DNA of 64,000 nt from Salipaludibacillus keqinensis (GTDB lineage: Bacteria > Bacillota > Bacilli > Bacillales > Salisediminibacteriaceae): contig NZ_PDOD01000002.1 of the NCBI RefSeq assembly GCF_003226325.1, positions 186,001 to 250,000 of the forward strand, written 5' to 3'. The position numbers were made by a program, and so were the translations under genes. The notes below the pieces were generated by a model that saw only the letters and a list, made by a program, of their open reading frames with translations, was not told the DNA's origin and did not search any database. Each line of letters starts with the position of its first letter. Position 1 is the stretch's first letter. Below, in pieces: positions 1 to 8,445 of this stretch.

Positions 1-1151
1 CGCACACCAAAGTTTTCGTCAATGACGACGACTTCTCCCTTGGCAATGAGACGGTGATTAACCAATATATCTACCGGCTCACCTGCTAATTTGTCTAGTT
101 CGACAATCGACCCTTGCGATAACTCTAAAATTTCCTTGATCGACCTTTTCGTTCTCCCTAATTCAACAGTGACTTCTAATGGAATATCTAATAACATATC
201 TAAATTTTTGGCTTCATTTTCATTCAATACAGGTGCCTCAAAATTGGAAAATGCAGCAGGTTGAACATTAGCCGATCGTTCTGACGGTCTAGGCCCAGAC
301 GACAAGTGTTGTGGCTCTGATCGTGGAGCTTGCTGCTGAGGTGCAGGAGCTTGTTCACGATGTTCAGGCGCTTGTTGATTCTCGTGTTGCTGATGTTGAT
401 CCTGTTCAACAGCCTTCTCTTCCTCTATAGCTACCTCTTCACTTGCCTGATCAGGGTTCATTAGTTGTTCAACCATGTCTTTAGCAAAAGAAACAGTGAC
501 TAGTTGCATGATCTTGGAATCTATCAAATCGCCAACTTTGAGGTCGAAAGAAATCTTCACTAAGATCTCTTCATCTGGCAACTTAACTTTATTAGGGTTT
601 TCTTGTAAGTCCAAGAGATCGATCCCTGGTGGTGAAATATCTACTTTTTTATTGAAAATAGTAGACATAGATGTAGACGCTGAGCCCATCATCTGATTCA
701 TCGCTTCTTGGACCGCGCTGATTTCCATCTCTCCTAAATCGTCGGAAGTATTTTTCCCATCATATCCTAACATAAGATCAGCGATAATAGCTGCGTCTGT
801 CGTTTTAATGACAAGTAAATTCATGCCCTCAAATCCAGCTGTGTATTGCACAGAGATAGCTACATGTGGCTTTGGGAATTCCTGATCCAATTCTTCACGA
901 CTAATGATCGATACTTTCGGGGTAGTAATATCAACTTTTTGATTAAGGAGAGTAGATAACGCTGTTGCTGAACTCCCAAAAGAAATATTTCCAATTTCAC
1001 CTAAAGCATCTTGTTCAATTCCGGAAAGGTAATTTTCAACTTTCAACTTGGTTTGACTGCTGTCTTCTGTTTGTTCGCCCTCGTCGTTATCGTCATCCAT
1101 CCCACTTAACAGGGCATTTATCTCTTCTTGTGAAAGCATATCATCATTCAT
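1..1151 (-). CDS. fliY: Flagellar motor switch phosphatase FliY (3' end cut by window edge)
   Basis: FliY is the Gram-positive switch-complex protein that replaces FliN and dephosphorylates CheY-P. Reading from the ATG at 1151 gives about 383 residues, so only the last few are missing. Residues 1-16 carry an LSQEEINALLSGM segment, the CheY-P-binding type also seen in FliM. Two CheC-type phosphatase centres follow, DALGEIGN and SAVQEAMN, both fitting the D/S-x3-E-x2-N pattern, so both sites look intact. A Gln/Pro/His-rich linker (about residues 255-305) leads to the C-terminal SpoA/FliN-like domain with LGRTKRSIKEIL and ending near VVVDENFGV. The start overlaps the fliM stop by 8 bp, indicating translational coupling. 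cheY and the export genes would be expected beyond the left edge. Confidence 0.95.
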   Translation of the reverse strand, partial: MNDDMLSQEEINALLSGMDDDNDEGEQTEDSSQTKLKVENYLSGIEQDALGEIGNISFGSSATALSTLLNQKVDITTPKVSIISREELDQEFPKPHVAISVQYTAGFEGMNLLVIKTTDAAIIADLMLGYDGKNTSDDLGEMEISAVQEAMNQMMGSASTSMSTIFNKKVDISPPGIDLLDLQENPNKVKLPDEEILVKISFDLKVGDLIDSKIMQLVTVSFAKDMVEQLMNPDQASEEVAIEEEKAVEQDQHQQHENQQAPEHREQAPAPQQQAPRSEPQHLSSGPRPSERSANVQPAAFSNFEAPVLNENEAKNLDMLLDIPLEVTVELGRTKRSIKEILELSQGSIVELDKLAGEPVDILVNHRLIAKGEVVVIDENFGV

Positions 1152-2139
1152 CTGAAGTCCCCTCCTCTTCAATTATATCGGTAATTTGTACAGCTACATG
1201 ATTTTTCATTTTACCTGGCTGCACTCTATACTTTGGTTCTTCACCTATGCGAAGCAACAGCGATTCATCGATTAATTGATCAAGTTCAATAATGTCATCG
1301 ACGCCTAAGTGCAAAAATTCGTCTATCGTAATCTCTGATTTACCTAACTCTACCGCCAAATCAAGAGGCGCTTTTTTTAAATTACTTTTCAATGAATGTA
1401 ATTCCCCTGGCAATCGATCCTTTTTCTTTGCTTGCATCCACAAATGAACAGAGAGCTTAGGTAGAATTGATTCGATCACGACATGTGGCAAACAAATATT
1501 GATCATTCCTGAAGATTCCCCAATCGTCGTTGAAAGAGAAATAACAACGACTGTTTCATTCGGTGAAACCAATTGTAAAAACTGCGGATTTACTTCTAAA
1601 TCATCCATGACGGGATCTAACTCTTCCACTGAAAGCCACGCTTCTCTAAAGGTTTCTAACGATCGTTGAAAAAGCTGGGACATAATTTTCGTTTCAATTT
1701 CTGTTAAATTTTCCACCTTGTTATACGCTTCTCCTTGACCACCCAACATGCGGTCAAGCATCGCATAGGCGATATTAGGATTTACTTCCATGACAAATCT
1801 ACCGTCTAATGGAAAAGGTTCGAAAACATTTAAAATCGTCATCTTCGGAACTGATCGAATAAATTCATCGTAAGGAAGTTGATCGACGGAGGCCACATTC
1901 ATCTGGACGAACGTACGAAGTTGAGCAGACAATTGAGTCGTTAATAACCGAGCATAGTTTTCGTGAATTCTTGTCAAACTTCGAATTTGATCTTTTGAGA
2001 AACGCAGCGCTCTTTTGAAATCGTATGATCTTATTTTTTTCTTTGTATCTTCTTTCTTTAACTCCTCTGCATCCATTTCCCCTGTAGAAATAGCTGAAAG
2101 GAGTGCATCAATCTCACCTTGAGACAGAACATCTGCCAT
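1144..2139 (-). CDS. fliM: Flagellar motor switch protein FliM
   Basis: FliM forms the middle of the C-ring and binds CheY-P to set rotation direction. The 331-residue protein is of normal length. Its N-terminus (MADVLSQGEIDALLSAI) is the CheY-P-binding helix. The central CheC-like domain contains the conserved RIHENYARLL and VDQLPYDEFIRSVP segments and GEAYNKVENLTEIE. The C-terminal SpoA domain includes LGKSEITIDEFLHLGVDDII. Unlike FliY, the middle domain lacks the E-x2-N phosphatase residues, as expected for the family. It lies 30 bp after fliL and overlaps fliY, in the standard fliL-fliM-fliY order. Confidence 0.97.
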   Translation of the reverse strand: MADVLSQGEIDALLSAISTGEMDAEELKKEDTKKKIRSYDFKRALRFSKDQIRSLTRIHENYARLLTTQLSAQLRTFVQMNVASVDQLPYDEFIRSVPKMTILNVFEPFPLDGRFVMEVNPNIAYAMLDRMLGGQGEAYNKVENLTEIETKIMSQLFQRSLETFREAWLSVEELDPVMDDLEVNPQFLQLVSPNETVVVISLSTTIGESSGMINICLPHVVIESILPKLSVHLWMQAKKKDRLPGELHSLKSNLKKAPLDLAVELGKSEITIDEFLHLGVDDIIELDQLIDESLLLRIGEEPKYRVQPGKMKNHVAVQITDIIEEEGTSDE

Positions 2140-2169
2140 CTAGTCTCACCTCGCTTCGTTCTTGCTAAT

Positions 2170-2601
2170 TTATTGAATCACACGCTGATTCATATACACT
2201 TGAACCACGTAGCCCTCTTGCATAATTTGATTTACCCTGCTTCTTATTCGATCTTCAAGGTTTTCAATCCCATCTGACCCTTGAAAATCATTTGCTGACA
2301 TATCTGAGAGTTCTTGAATAATAATGTTCTCTACTTGAAAGCTTCGTTTTTCAAATTCATTTTTCGCTTGTGCGTTTTCCATTTGAATAACAAATTGTGA
2401 ACGGATAATATGATTAGATAATAAATTCGTTGTGATTTCTTCTGTCTCCACTGACCGTTCAAGCACTTGGTCTATCGTAGGTTCGCCTTCCGCCTCTTCT
2501 ACTTGAAAAAGCTGGGTGTAAACCACCAATGCCATGACACCAATAAGCGTTAATGCTACGAGGATGATCATCATAATATTCACTAATCGATTTTGAAACA
2601 T
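2170..2601 (-). CDS. fliL: Flagellar basal body-associated protein FliL
   Basis: FliL is a single-pass inner-membrane protein associated with the stator and basal body that tunes motor torque. The 143-residue product has a short cytoplasmic N-terminus, one hydrophobic segment at about residues 8-30 (MMIILVALTLIGVMALVVY) and an extracytoplasmic domain with the conserved SNHIIRSQFVIQ strand and an EFEKRSFQVENIIIQELS helix. It follows flbD by 2 bp and precedes fliM. Assignment rests on topology, length and position in the operon. Confidence 0.93.
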   Translation of the reverse strand: MFQNRLVNIMMIILVALTLIGVMALVVYTQLFQVEEAEGEPTIDQVLERSVETEEITTNLLSNHIIRSQFVIQMENAQAKNEFEKRSFQVENIIIQELSDMSANDFQGSDGIENLEDRIRSRVNQIMQEGYVVQVYMNQRVIQ

Positions 2602-2603
2602 AT

Positions 2604-2825
2604 TTAACCCTCCTCATCTTCTTGTAATTTGGATATGAGAGGAATTAATCCAATACGCTTGTAAAAATGCTCAATCCGATTGATCACTTCTTCTTCGGTT
2701 TCCGTCACAACAATTTTCTTCCCATTGGACAAAGTAATGGTCGTGTCGGGAAAGGATTGAATTTGCTCGATATATAATGCGTTTAATGTGAACGTTTGAT
2801 TGTTTAAGCGAGTTAATGTCACCAT
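2604..2825 (-). CDS. swrD: FlbD/SwrD-family flagellar protein
   Basis: This 73-residue soluble protein belongs to the FlbD family (YlzI/SwrD of Bacillus subtilis), which there raises motor torque needed for swarming. The sequence starts MVTLTRLNNQTFTLNALYIEQIQ and contains TTITLSNGKKIVVTETEEEVINRI, matching the compact all-beta then alpha pattern of the family. No membrane segment or signal peptide is visible. It sits between flgE and fliL, the normal place, and is nearly contiguous with fliL. Its molecular target is not settled by the sequence. Confidence 0.9.
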   Translation of the reverse strand: MVTLTRLNNQTFTLNALYIEQIQSFPDTTITLSNGKKIVVTETEEEVINRIEHFYKRIGLIPLISKLQEDEEG

Positions 2826-2886
2826 ATTTAGTTACGAGCACCACTTTTAAAAGCGAGACTCTTCCTCCTCATTATGTAAAATGGGG

Positions 2887-2917
2887 TTGGCTTAGCATCC
2901 TCTGAATGCTAAGCCAA
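2887..2917 (-). repeat. Strong inverted repeat between flgE and flbD
   Basis: Arms at 2887-2898 and 2906-2917 form a perfect 12-bp stem (TTGGCTTAGCAT and its complement) with a 7-nt loop, just after the flgE stop. No U-tract follows on the minus strand (CCCCATTTTAC comes next). It is therefore more likely an mRNA 3'-end protector or partial attenuator than a full terminator. Confidence 0.75.
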
Positions 2918-2924
2918 GCCAGTC

Positions 2925-3743
2925 TTATCGTTTCAAGTTCACGAGTTCTTGGAGAATTTCATCTGATGTTGTAATCATTCTTGTATTCGCTTGGAATCCA
3001 CGCTGTGATACGATCATTTCAGCAAATTCTTCAGACAAGTCTACGTTAGACATCTCAAGAGTGGAACCGACTAAATTGCCCCGGCCTTCTACTCCAGGCA
3101 GACCAACTTGAGGAGCGCCAGAGTTATTCGTCGCTTCATAAGTGTTCCCGCCTGCTTTGTTTAGACCTGCTGGGTTATTAAAATTAGCTATGGCAATATT
3201 GCTTAAGACATCAACTGTACCATCAGCAAATACACCATTAATTTCTCCTGTTGGCGAGATATTAAAGCTTTCCAGTGGGTTCCCTGCCGGTTGACCAATC
3301 TCAATCTGAATTGTGTTACCCCCCACATCCATGACTCTTAGCCCATCAGCGTTGACCATGGTTCCATTGCTGTCTAAATAGAAATTACCTGCTCTGGTGT
3401 AAACGTCTCCGCCACCATCTTCTTCAGATAATACAAAGTATCCATCTCCAGAAATGGCAATGTCCAAATCTCTTCCAGTAGACTGTAATGACCCTTGCGT
3501 ATTAATCGTATCAACAGAGGACATGCCTCCACCAAGACCAATTTGCATAGGGTTTGTTCCTCCACGGCCTCCATCGACAGCTGTACTTGCACCCGCCATC
3601 TGTTGGCTTACTAAATCGTTGAAAGTCGCCCGTCCTTTTTTAAACCCAAAAGTGTTGACGTTGGCGATATTGTTTCCAATAACATCTAATTTGTTCTGGA
3701 AGTTGTTCATTCCACCTATCCCTGAATATAAAGATCGAATCAT
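2925..3743 (-). CDS. flgE: Flagellar hook protein FlgE
   Basis: FlgE polymerises into the external flagellar hook after export through the flagellar type III apparatus. The 272-residue protein is short, as in Bacillus, where the gene was long called flgG. The N-terminus (MIRSLYSGIGGMNNFQNKLDVIGNNIANVNTFGFKK) is the disordered-to-helical rod/hook signature. The middle has YFVLSEEDGG and YTRAGNF, typical of FlgE/F/G. The C-terminus, SNVDLSEEFAEMIVSQRGFQANTRMI, is the paired coiled-coil region. It follows flgD and the TIGR02530 gene in operon order. A rod protein of the FlgG type is the only real alternative; operon position favours the hook. Confidence 0.92.
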   Translation of the reverse strand: MIRSLYSGIGGMNNFQNKLDVIGNNIANVNTFGFKKGRATFNDLVSQQMAGASTAVDGGRGGTNPMQIGLGGGMSSVDTINTQGSLQSTGRDLDIAISGDGYFVLSEEDGGGDVYTRAGNFYLDSNGTMVNADGLRVMDVGGNTIQIEIGQPAGNPLESFNISPTGEINGVFADGTVDVLSNIAIANFNNPAGLNKAGGNTYEATNNSGAPQVGLPGVEGRGNLVGSTLEMSNVDLSEEFAEMIVSQRGFQANTRMITTSDEILQELVNLKR

Positions 3744-3826
3744 GTTGTTCGTTCCCCTTTCGTTTCTCGTTAAATTTGCGCTGCTTCTGTCATTCCACAG
3801 CGATCGGCTTCCTTTAGGTCCAGCCG

Positions 3827-4216
3827 TTATTTGTTAATAATGATCGCTCCGTTAATGTTCGTAAATAATTGTGACGCCGCTTCTTCACGATTCATCGCCG
3901 TAATCACCGTTTCATTTTTTGCATTTACTACAAAGGCTGCTTCATTTGTTAATACGAGCGAATCTTGAACGCCTTTTTGTTTCGCTTCTTTTACCTTGGC
4001 ATGAATTTCATTCCATACATCACCGGTCACTTCAATTCCTCGGTCCATTAACCGTTTTTCAGCATGTTTGGTGAGTTTCAGTTCCTTTTGCTCATCAATT
4101 TTACTAGAGAGCATATTTTGGAAGCTGGGTCCTGAAACCTTTTGCTGTTCAACTCGCTTAACAGGTGGCTTCGGTAATGATTGCTGAAGGTGATGGGGCA
4201 TGATTTTCGAGCTCAT
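3827..4216 (-). CDS. TIGR02530-family flagellar operon protein
   Basis: This is a small soluble protein of about 129 residues lying between flgD and flgE, where a conserved but poorly characterised flagellar-operon protein (TIGR02530, flg_new) is found in many Firmicutes. A Pro/Lys/Gln-rich N-terminus of about 45 residues leads to a conserved C-terminal part with LTKHAEKRLMDRGIEV, DSLVLTNEAAFVVNAKNETVITAMNRE and a terminal INGAIIINK. I chose the ATG at 4216, preceded by an AGGTGAT ribosome site, over an in-frame GTG three codons upstream. A role linked to hook assembly is inferred from context only. Confidence 0.85.
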   Translation of the reverse strand: MSSKIMPHHLQQSLPKPPVKRVEQQKVSGPSFQNMLSSKIDEQKELKLTKHAEKRLMDRGIEVTGDVWNEIHAKVKEAKQKGVQDSLVLTNEAAFVVNAKNETVITAMNREEAASQLFTNINGAIIINK

Positions 4217-4238
4217 GGAGATCACCTCACCTTGAAAA

Positions 4239-4682
4239 TTATGGATTTGTCACAGACAATAAATCTTTAGCAGCCACTTTCGTTTCTCCGTCAATGACTA
4301 ACTTAGCTTGTCCGTCTTTGAATACCACAGATGTAACAATACCTTCCGTGGAGTTCGTTTGCTTGTCTCCATCTTTATCAGTTACTGTTTTATTCCATTC
4401 TACTTTTTTGCCAATTAAGTCACTGTGGGATACAAAATCAGTTTGTGTTTGTCTTTCAATAAATTTTTGGATGTTCTCGTTCATGTTCGTCATTTGCTCT
4501 AAACTTGAAAATTGTGCCATTTGTGCAATGAATTCTTTGTCTTCCATAGGATTCATCGGATCTTGATTTTGCAATTGTGTAAGCAAAATTTTCATGAATG
4601 CATCTTTATCTAAATCTTGATTTCCTACACCTTTATCTTTTTGCTTTTGCATGTAATCGGCATGGTACAAACTTTCTGTCAC
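4239..4682 (-). CDS. flgD: Flagellar hook-capping scaffold FlgD
   Basis: FlgD caps the growing hook and is required for FlgE polymerisation. The conserved N-terminal block LDKDAFMKILLTQLQNQDPMNPM and KEFIAQMAQFSSLEQMTNMN are diagnostic. At roughly 147-153 residues it is a short form: the C-terminal part keeps only the strands around VEWNKTVTDKDGD, IVTSVVFKDGQAKLVIDG and ends in SVTNP. The start is odd. The first conventional codon is the GTG at 4682, which has no ribosome site close by, whereas a clear AAAGGAG lies just after the fliK stop and points to about 4694-4703. There the in-frame codons are CTT, ATC, CCG and ATT. Confidence 0.9.
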   Translation of the reverse strand: MTESLYHADYMQKQKDKGVGNQDLDKDAFMKILLTQLQNQDPMNPMEDKEFIAQMAQFSSLEQMTNMNENIQKFIERQTQTDFVSHSDLIGKKVEWNKTVTDKDGDKQTNSTEGIVTSVVFKDGQAKLVIDGETKVAAKDLLSVTNP

Positions 4683-4714
4683 ATGATTATTAATCGGGAT
4701 AAGTCACCACTCCT

Positions 4715-6073
4715 TTACGCTTCCGTATTAATGGTATTCTCTAAGAATTCTGCAAAATCCAGATCATCTTCTTCTTCATCTTCATTAAATGTCTTTGAAT
4801 CTTGCTGTTCGTGTTCTTTTTTGGCACTCTCTTGATTTGAATCTTTAAGTAGCTGTTGTTGAGTTTGCTGCTGCGTGACCTCAATCTTATCTACTTGGAT
4901 ATTTTGTCCTTGAAACGCATTCCTCAATTGTGACAATTGCCCATCGACCAAATCTCTAGCTACCTTTGTCGTTGTCATCAATGTCGCCATCATCACTCCA
5001 TTCACCTGCTGGATCGTAATATCCATTCGTCCTAATGAAGCAGGATGAAGCTTCAAGTTAAGTTGTTGCACACCTTTACTTAATTGTTGAAACGAACTTC
5101 TGGATAAGAGGTTCTGAAATTGCCGGAGAAATTGTTCTTGGGACGGTCGTTCAGGATTACTCTCCCCAGAAGGCACCATCACCGTTTGGAACCTTGCCAT
5201 CTGACTATTGGTTGTGTCTAACATCATAGAAAGTGGCTGAGCTTTTACCTCCGTGTTAGCTGGATTGCTTGTAGATGCTAATTGATTGACATAGGCTAAC
5301 TCTGCAAATCGATTCGTGTTCAACACGTGACCGTCTAAGCGGCCTGGCGAAGATGTGTTTAGCATTCCTTGACGATTTTCGAAAAGACCTTTTACTTGTG
5401 TCATTAGTTGCTGGAACCCTTGACCTTTTCCTTCTTGAGTCATGACTGGCAGGGAGGTATAACTTTTGTCTTCTTGAATGAGCTTAGGAAAAAATGCAGA
5501 GACAATGTTTTTTAACGCTTGCCAGGCCTCTTTGTGGTTACGCTCGTTTTCTAATGGACTCAGTTGATTTTCTTTGACTGAGAAGGTTGAAATCACTGCT
5601 AGTAAATGTACAGGATCACCATTACGTTCAAAATCTTCAATTAGTCCTTCAAGAGAAACATGATCGTGAAACAATTGTTCAAATTCTTCCGCCCATTGAT
5701 CCGGCATAACCTCGATGAATGCTTTCATTTCTGCAGTGTGTAACATATCGTCAGAAAGAAAACTTTCGTCTAATGGTAATTCTTCAATGACATTTGACAA
5801 CTTTTCAACTTCCTCATTTAATGAAGTAACTAGTTCTTCTAAGGATGTAAAACTTAGTAATTCCATTAATTCAGGAGCCAGGTCCATCTCTTTTAAGAGC
5901 TGGGTCTTCCCATTCATTTCTTCCTCTGAGTCACCTTCCACATTCATAAGAGAACCTAGTAAAGTTAGAAACGTATCGTTTCCCTCTTCTTCTGAGGAGT
6001 TCAACGTTAACTCTCCTTGTTTTCCTAGATGGTTCAGTTGGAGCATTGGCCTCATGGCCATCATTCCGTTCAT
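4715..6073 (-). CDS. fliK: Flagellar hook-length control protein FliK
   Basis: FliK is the exported molecular ruler that sets hook length and switches export specificity. The 452-residue protein has a long, divergent, acidic N-terminal and middle region and a recognisable C-terminal Flg_hook domain at about residues 335-425. That domain contains QQLNLKLHPASLGRMDITIQ, the family hallmark L-P-x-x-L-G, followed by MATLMTTTKVARDLVDGQLSQLRNAF. A Gln-rich stretch and a strongly acidic tail (NEDEEEDDLDF) close the protein. It lies between motE and flgD, its usual position. The low N-terminal conservation is normal for FliK. Confidence 0.92.
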   Translation of the reverse strand: MNGMMAMRPMLQLNHLGKQGELTLNSSEEEGNDTFLTLLGSLMNVEGDSEEEMNGKTQLLKEMDLAPELMELLSFTSLEELVTSLNEEVEKLSNVIEELPLDESFLSDDMLHTAEMKAFIEVMPDQWAEEFEQLFHDHVSLEGLIEDFERNGDPVHLLAVISTFSVKENQLSPLENERNHKEAWQALKNIVSAFFPKLIQEDKSYTSLPVMTQEGKGQGFQQLMTQVKGLFENRQGMLNTSSPGRLDGHVLNTNRFAELAYVNQLASTSNPANTEVKAQPLSMMLDTTNSQMARFQTVMVPSGESNPERPSQEQFLRQFQNLLSRSSFQQLSKGVQQLNLKLHPASLGRMDITIQQVNGVMMATLMTTTKVARDLVDGQLSQLRNAFQGQNIQVDKIEVTQQQTQQQLLKDSNQESAKKEHEQQDSKTFNEDEEEDDLDFAEFLENTINTEA

Positions 6074-6107
6074 CTATTCTCACCTCCCTTCAATCTCCAC
6101 TTGCGAA

Positions 6108-6674
6108 TTAATTTTCCATCTGAATGAGTAACTGGGCGGCAACTTCTGGGTCTACCCGGCTTAAAATATTTGAACGGTTATTCACTCTCATCATTCTTAA
6201 ATAAGTAACTGCCTCTTCTTCTGGTAGTTCGCTTATGATATCCGCTGCTTTTGAAGCCGTCATATCCTCTAAAGTCTTGACGATATCGTTTAAATCTGCG
6301 GTAACTTCTTCCGTTTCTTCTTCATCCAATACTTCTTCTGATTCCTGATCGAAAAGTTCCGCTTCTAAACTGGCTATTTCTGTGTCTTTTGCTTCGATTT
6401 CACTCTCGAGCTGTTGAATCTGTTGAAGATAAGATTGATTCTCATGTTCTACTTGAGCCATGTGTTCTTCATCAGACATTTGTTCTTCTGTCTCATCATC
6501 TATAAACGGCAGCATACTAGCAGCTTGTTGAAATGTCCCGCCAACGTTAAATCCAACATAATAAAGAACCACTACGGCTAAAATCACTGCGAAGATGGCA
6601 GGAATTAATACGACCATAAAGAAAACTTGTAATTTATTTTGACCTTTGTCTTTTGGTTGGTTGTTTTTACTCAT
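6108..6674 (-). CDS. motE: MotE-family flagellar protein (YlxF), MgtE N-domain chaperone-like
   Basis: This is a membrane-anchored protein of about 188 residues equivalent to Bacillus YlxF and related to MotE, a helper for the stator. A Lys/Asn/Gln-rich start is followed by a hydrophobic segment at about residues 17-40 (VFFMVVLIPAIFAVILAVVVLYYVGF), then an acidic coiled coil (about 65-120) and an MgtE intracellular N-like helical domain at the C-terminus (VKTLEDMTASKAADIISELP and YLRMMRVNNRSNILSRVDPEVAAQLL). I chose the ATG at 6674 (MSKNNQ), which has an AGGTGA site, over one six codons upstream. It sits between fliJ and fliK. Confidence 0.85.
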   Translation of the reverse strand: MSKNNQPKDKGQNKLQVFFMVVLIPAIFAVILAVVVLYYVGFNVGGTFQQAASMLPFIDDETEEQMSDEEHMAQVEHENQSYLQQIQQLESEIEAKDTEIASLEAELFDQESEEVLDEEETEEVTADLNDIVKTLEDMTASKAADIISELPEEEAVTYLRMMRVNNRSNILSRVDPEVAAQLLIQMEN

Positions 6675-6688
6675 AGGTTCACCTGATT

Positions 6689-7126
6689 TCATCGCCTGAC
6701 AAACTGTTGAACAGAGATTTCATCTAGAAACCTTTGTTCGGTTCGTTTTTCATTTTCAATATATTGCGTCTTTTTTATCTCTTTCATTTTTTCATACTTT
6801 TTTAGATCAATCGATTTGAAAGTTAAATAACGTTCTTTTTCATTCATCCTCTTTCTTGCTTCTTGTGTGTTTACTTGAAGATGATCAATCTCTTTTTGTA
6901 GGTAACTAATCGTTTCTTCATTCAGTTGAATCATGGAAATAGTTAAACCTTTTTCAAGTTTTCTTTCATTCGCTAAGATTAATTCTTCTTTTCTTTTCAG
7001 CAATTCGTATAGTTTCGTAGCTACGCCTTCAAAATGTTTTACAGATTCTGTATAAGCAAGTTCAGCATCGGTTTTCTCAAAATCTTTCACTTCCAGGACT
7101 TTTTCTAACGTGAATTGAAAGCTCAT
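6689..7126 (-). CDS. fliJ: Flagellar export chaperone FliJ
   Basis: FliJ is the small coiled-coil stalk that joins the FliI ATPase ring to the FlhA export gate. The 145-residue product is predicted to be almost entirely helical, with heptad-rich Lys/Glu sequence. It starts with MSFQFTLEKVLEVKDFEKTD, which fits the family pattern F-x-F-x-L-x-x-V-L. Its start overlaps the fliI stop by 4 bp (ATGA), showing translational coupling. No enzymatic motif is expected. Confidence 0.92.
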   Translation of the reverse strand: MSFQFTLEKVLEVKDFEKTDAELAYTESVKHFEGVATKLYELLKRKEELILANERKLEKGLTISMIQLNEETISYLQKEIDHLQVNTQEARKRMNEKERYLTFKSIDLKKYEKMKEIKKTQYIENEKRTEQRFLDEISVQQFVRR

Positions 7127-8445
7127 GCTTGCCCCCCTTTGCCAAACTGTTGAATCATCATCTTTACATTTTCACTAAAATCATTTGATTCATTGAGACC
7201 TTGTTTCAAAAATGCCATAATCTCCGGATACATATTGATCGCTTCATCTACCTCTTTATTGGAGCCTTTCTTATAGACGCCAATATTAATGAGATCCTCA
7301 GAATCATGGTATGTAGCAAGCATATTGCGGATATAATCAGCTGTTTGCTGATGTTCCTCAGAAACAATGTCGTTCATCACCCTGCTAATACTTGTTAGAA
7401 CATTAATCGCTGGAAAATGACCTTTATTTGCTAATTTCCTGTCTAGGACAAGGTGTCCATCCAAGATCCCCCGGACGGCATCAGCAATTGGTTCGTTCAT
7501 ATCATCTCCATCGACTAATACTGTATAAAAAGCTGTAATTGAGCCGGATTCATTCATGCCACTTCGTTCAAGCAGTCTAGGTAATATGGCAAATACAGAA
7601 GGGGTATATCCTTTAGTTGTTGGAGGTTCGCCTATAGCCAAACCTATTTCCCTCTGAGCCATAGCCACTCTAGTCACGGAATCCATCATCAAGGTGACAT
7701 TAAGACCTTGATCTCGAAAATACTCACATATGGCCGTAGCTGTCATTGCTCCTTTAATTCTCATTAACGCCGGCTGGTCAGATGTAGCAACAACAACAAT
7801 CGTATTGTTTAAGCCTTCATCGCCAAGGTCTCTTTCGATAAAGTCCCTGACTTCTCTGCCACGCTCTCCAATTAAAGCAATAACATTCAAATCTGCATTT
7901 GAATTTTTAGCGATCATAGCCATGAGCGTACTCTTACCAACTCCACTTCCTGCGAATATCCCCATACGCTGTCCTTTACCAACAGAAAAGAGACCATCCA
8001 TAGCTTTTACACCTAAACTGAGCGGTTCACTAATTCTCGGTCGTTTTAACGGATTAGGTGGAGGATTGTCAGTGGAAAACGATTGAAATCCACCTTCTAG
8101 TTCACTCCCATCAAAGGACCTCCCTAAACTGTCTACAACACTACCAATCATCGCTGAACTTACTTTTACTTGTAAAGGATGGTTCATTGTTTCTACTAAA
8201 CTACCTGGTGATATTTCTTCCACACGGTCAAAAGGCATAAGTAAGACATTTTGATCACGGAACCCTACCACTTCTGCGAGTATCTTCCGAGGAAAAGCCT
8301 TCCCTACTATAATTGAACACAAGTCTCCTACTGAAGCTTGGGGACCTTTCGATTCAATCATCAGACCCAAAACTTGAGTCACTTTTCCATAGTGCTTAAA
8401 CGGAGAGATGTCTTTAATTTGTGGTAGTAGTTCATGAATACTCAT
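7123..8445 (-). CDS. fliI: Flagellum-specific export ATPase FliI
   Basis: FliI is the F1-beta-like hexameric ATPase that energises and orders flagellar protein export. The Walker A loop GSGVGKSTLM lies at about residues 162-172 and Walker B LMMDSVTR near 245. The ALIGERGREVRDFIE segment and the PPTTKGYTPSVFAILPRLLERSG region are family hallmarks. The ATG at 8445 (MSIHELLPQ), with AAGGGA six bases upstream, gives 440 residues and is preferred to an in-frame start nine codons earlier. It overlaps the end of fliH by 14 bp and the start of fliJ by 4 bp. Confidence 0.97.
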   Translation of the reverse strand: MSIHELLPQIKDISPFKHYGKVTQVLGLMIESKGPQASVGDLCSIIVGKAFPRKILAEVVGFRDQNVLLMPFDRVEEISPGSLVETMNHPLQVKVSSAMIGSVVDSLGRSFDGSELEGGFQSFSTDNPPPNPLKRPRISEPLSLGVKAMDGLFSVGKGQRMGIFAGSGVGKSTLMAMIAKNSNADLNVIALIGERGREVRDFIERDLGDEGLNNTIVVVATSDQPALMRIKGAMTATAICEYFRDQGLNVTLMMDSVTRVAMAQREIGLAIGEPPTTKGYTPSVFAILPRLLERSGMNESGSITAFYTVLVDGDDMNEPIADAVRGILDGHLVLDRKLANKGHFPAINVLTSISRVMNDIVSEEHQQTADYIRNMLATYHDSEDLINIGVYKKGSNKEVDEAINMYPEIMAFLKQGLNESNDFSENVKMMIQQFGKGGQA

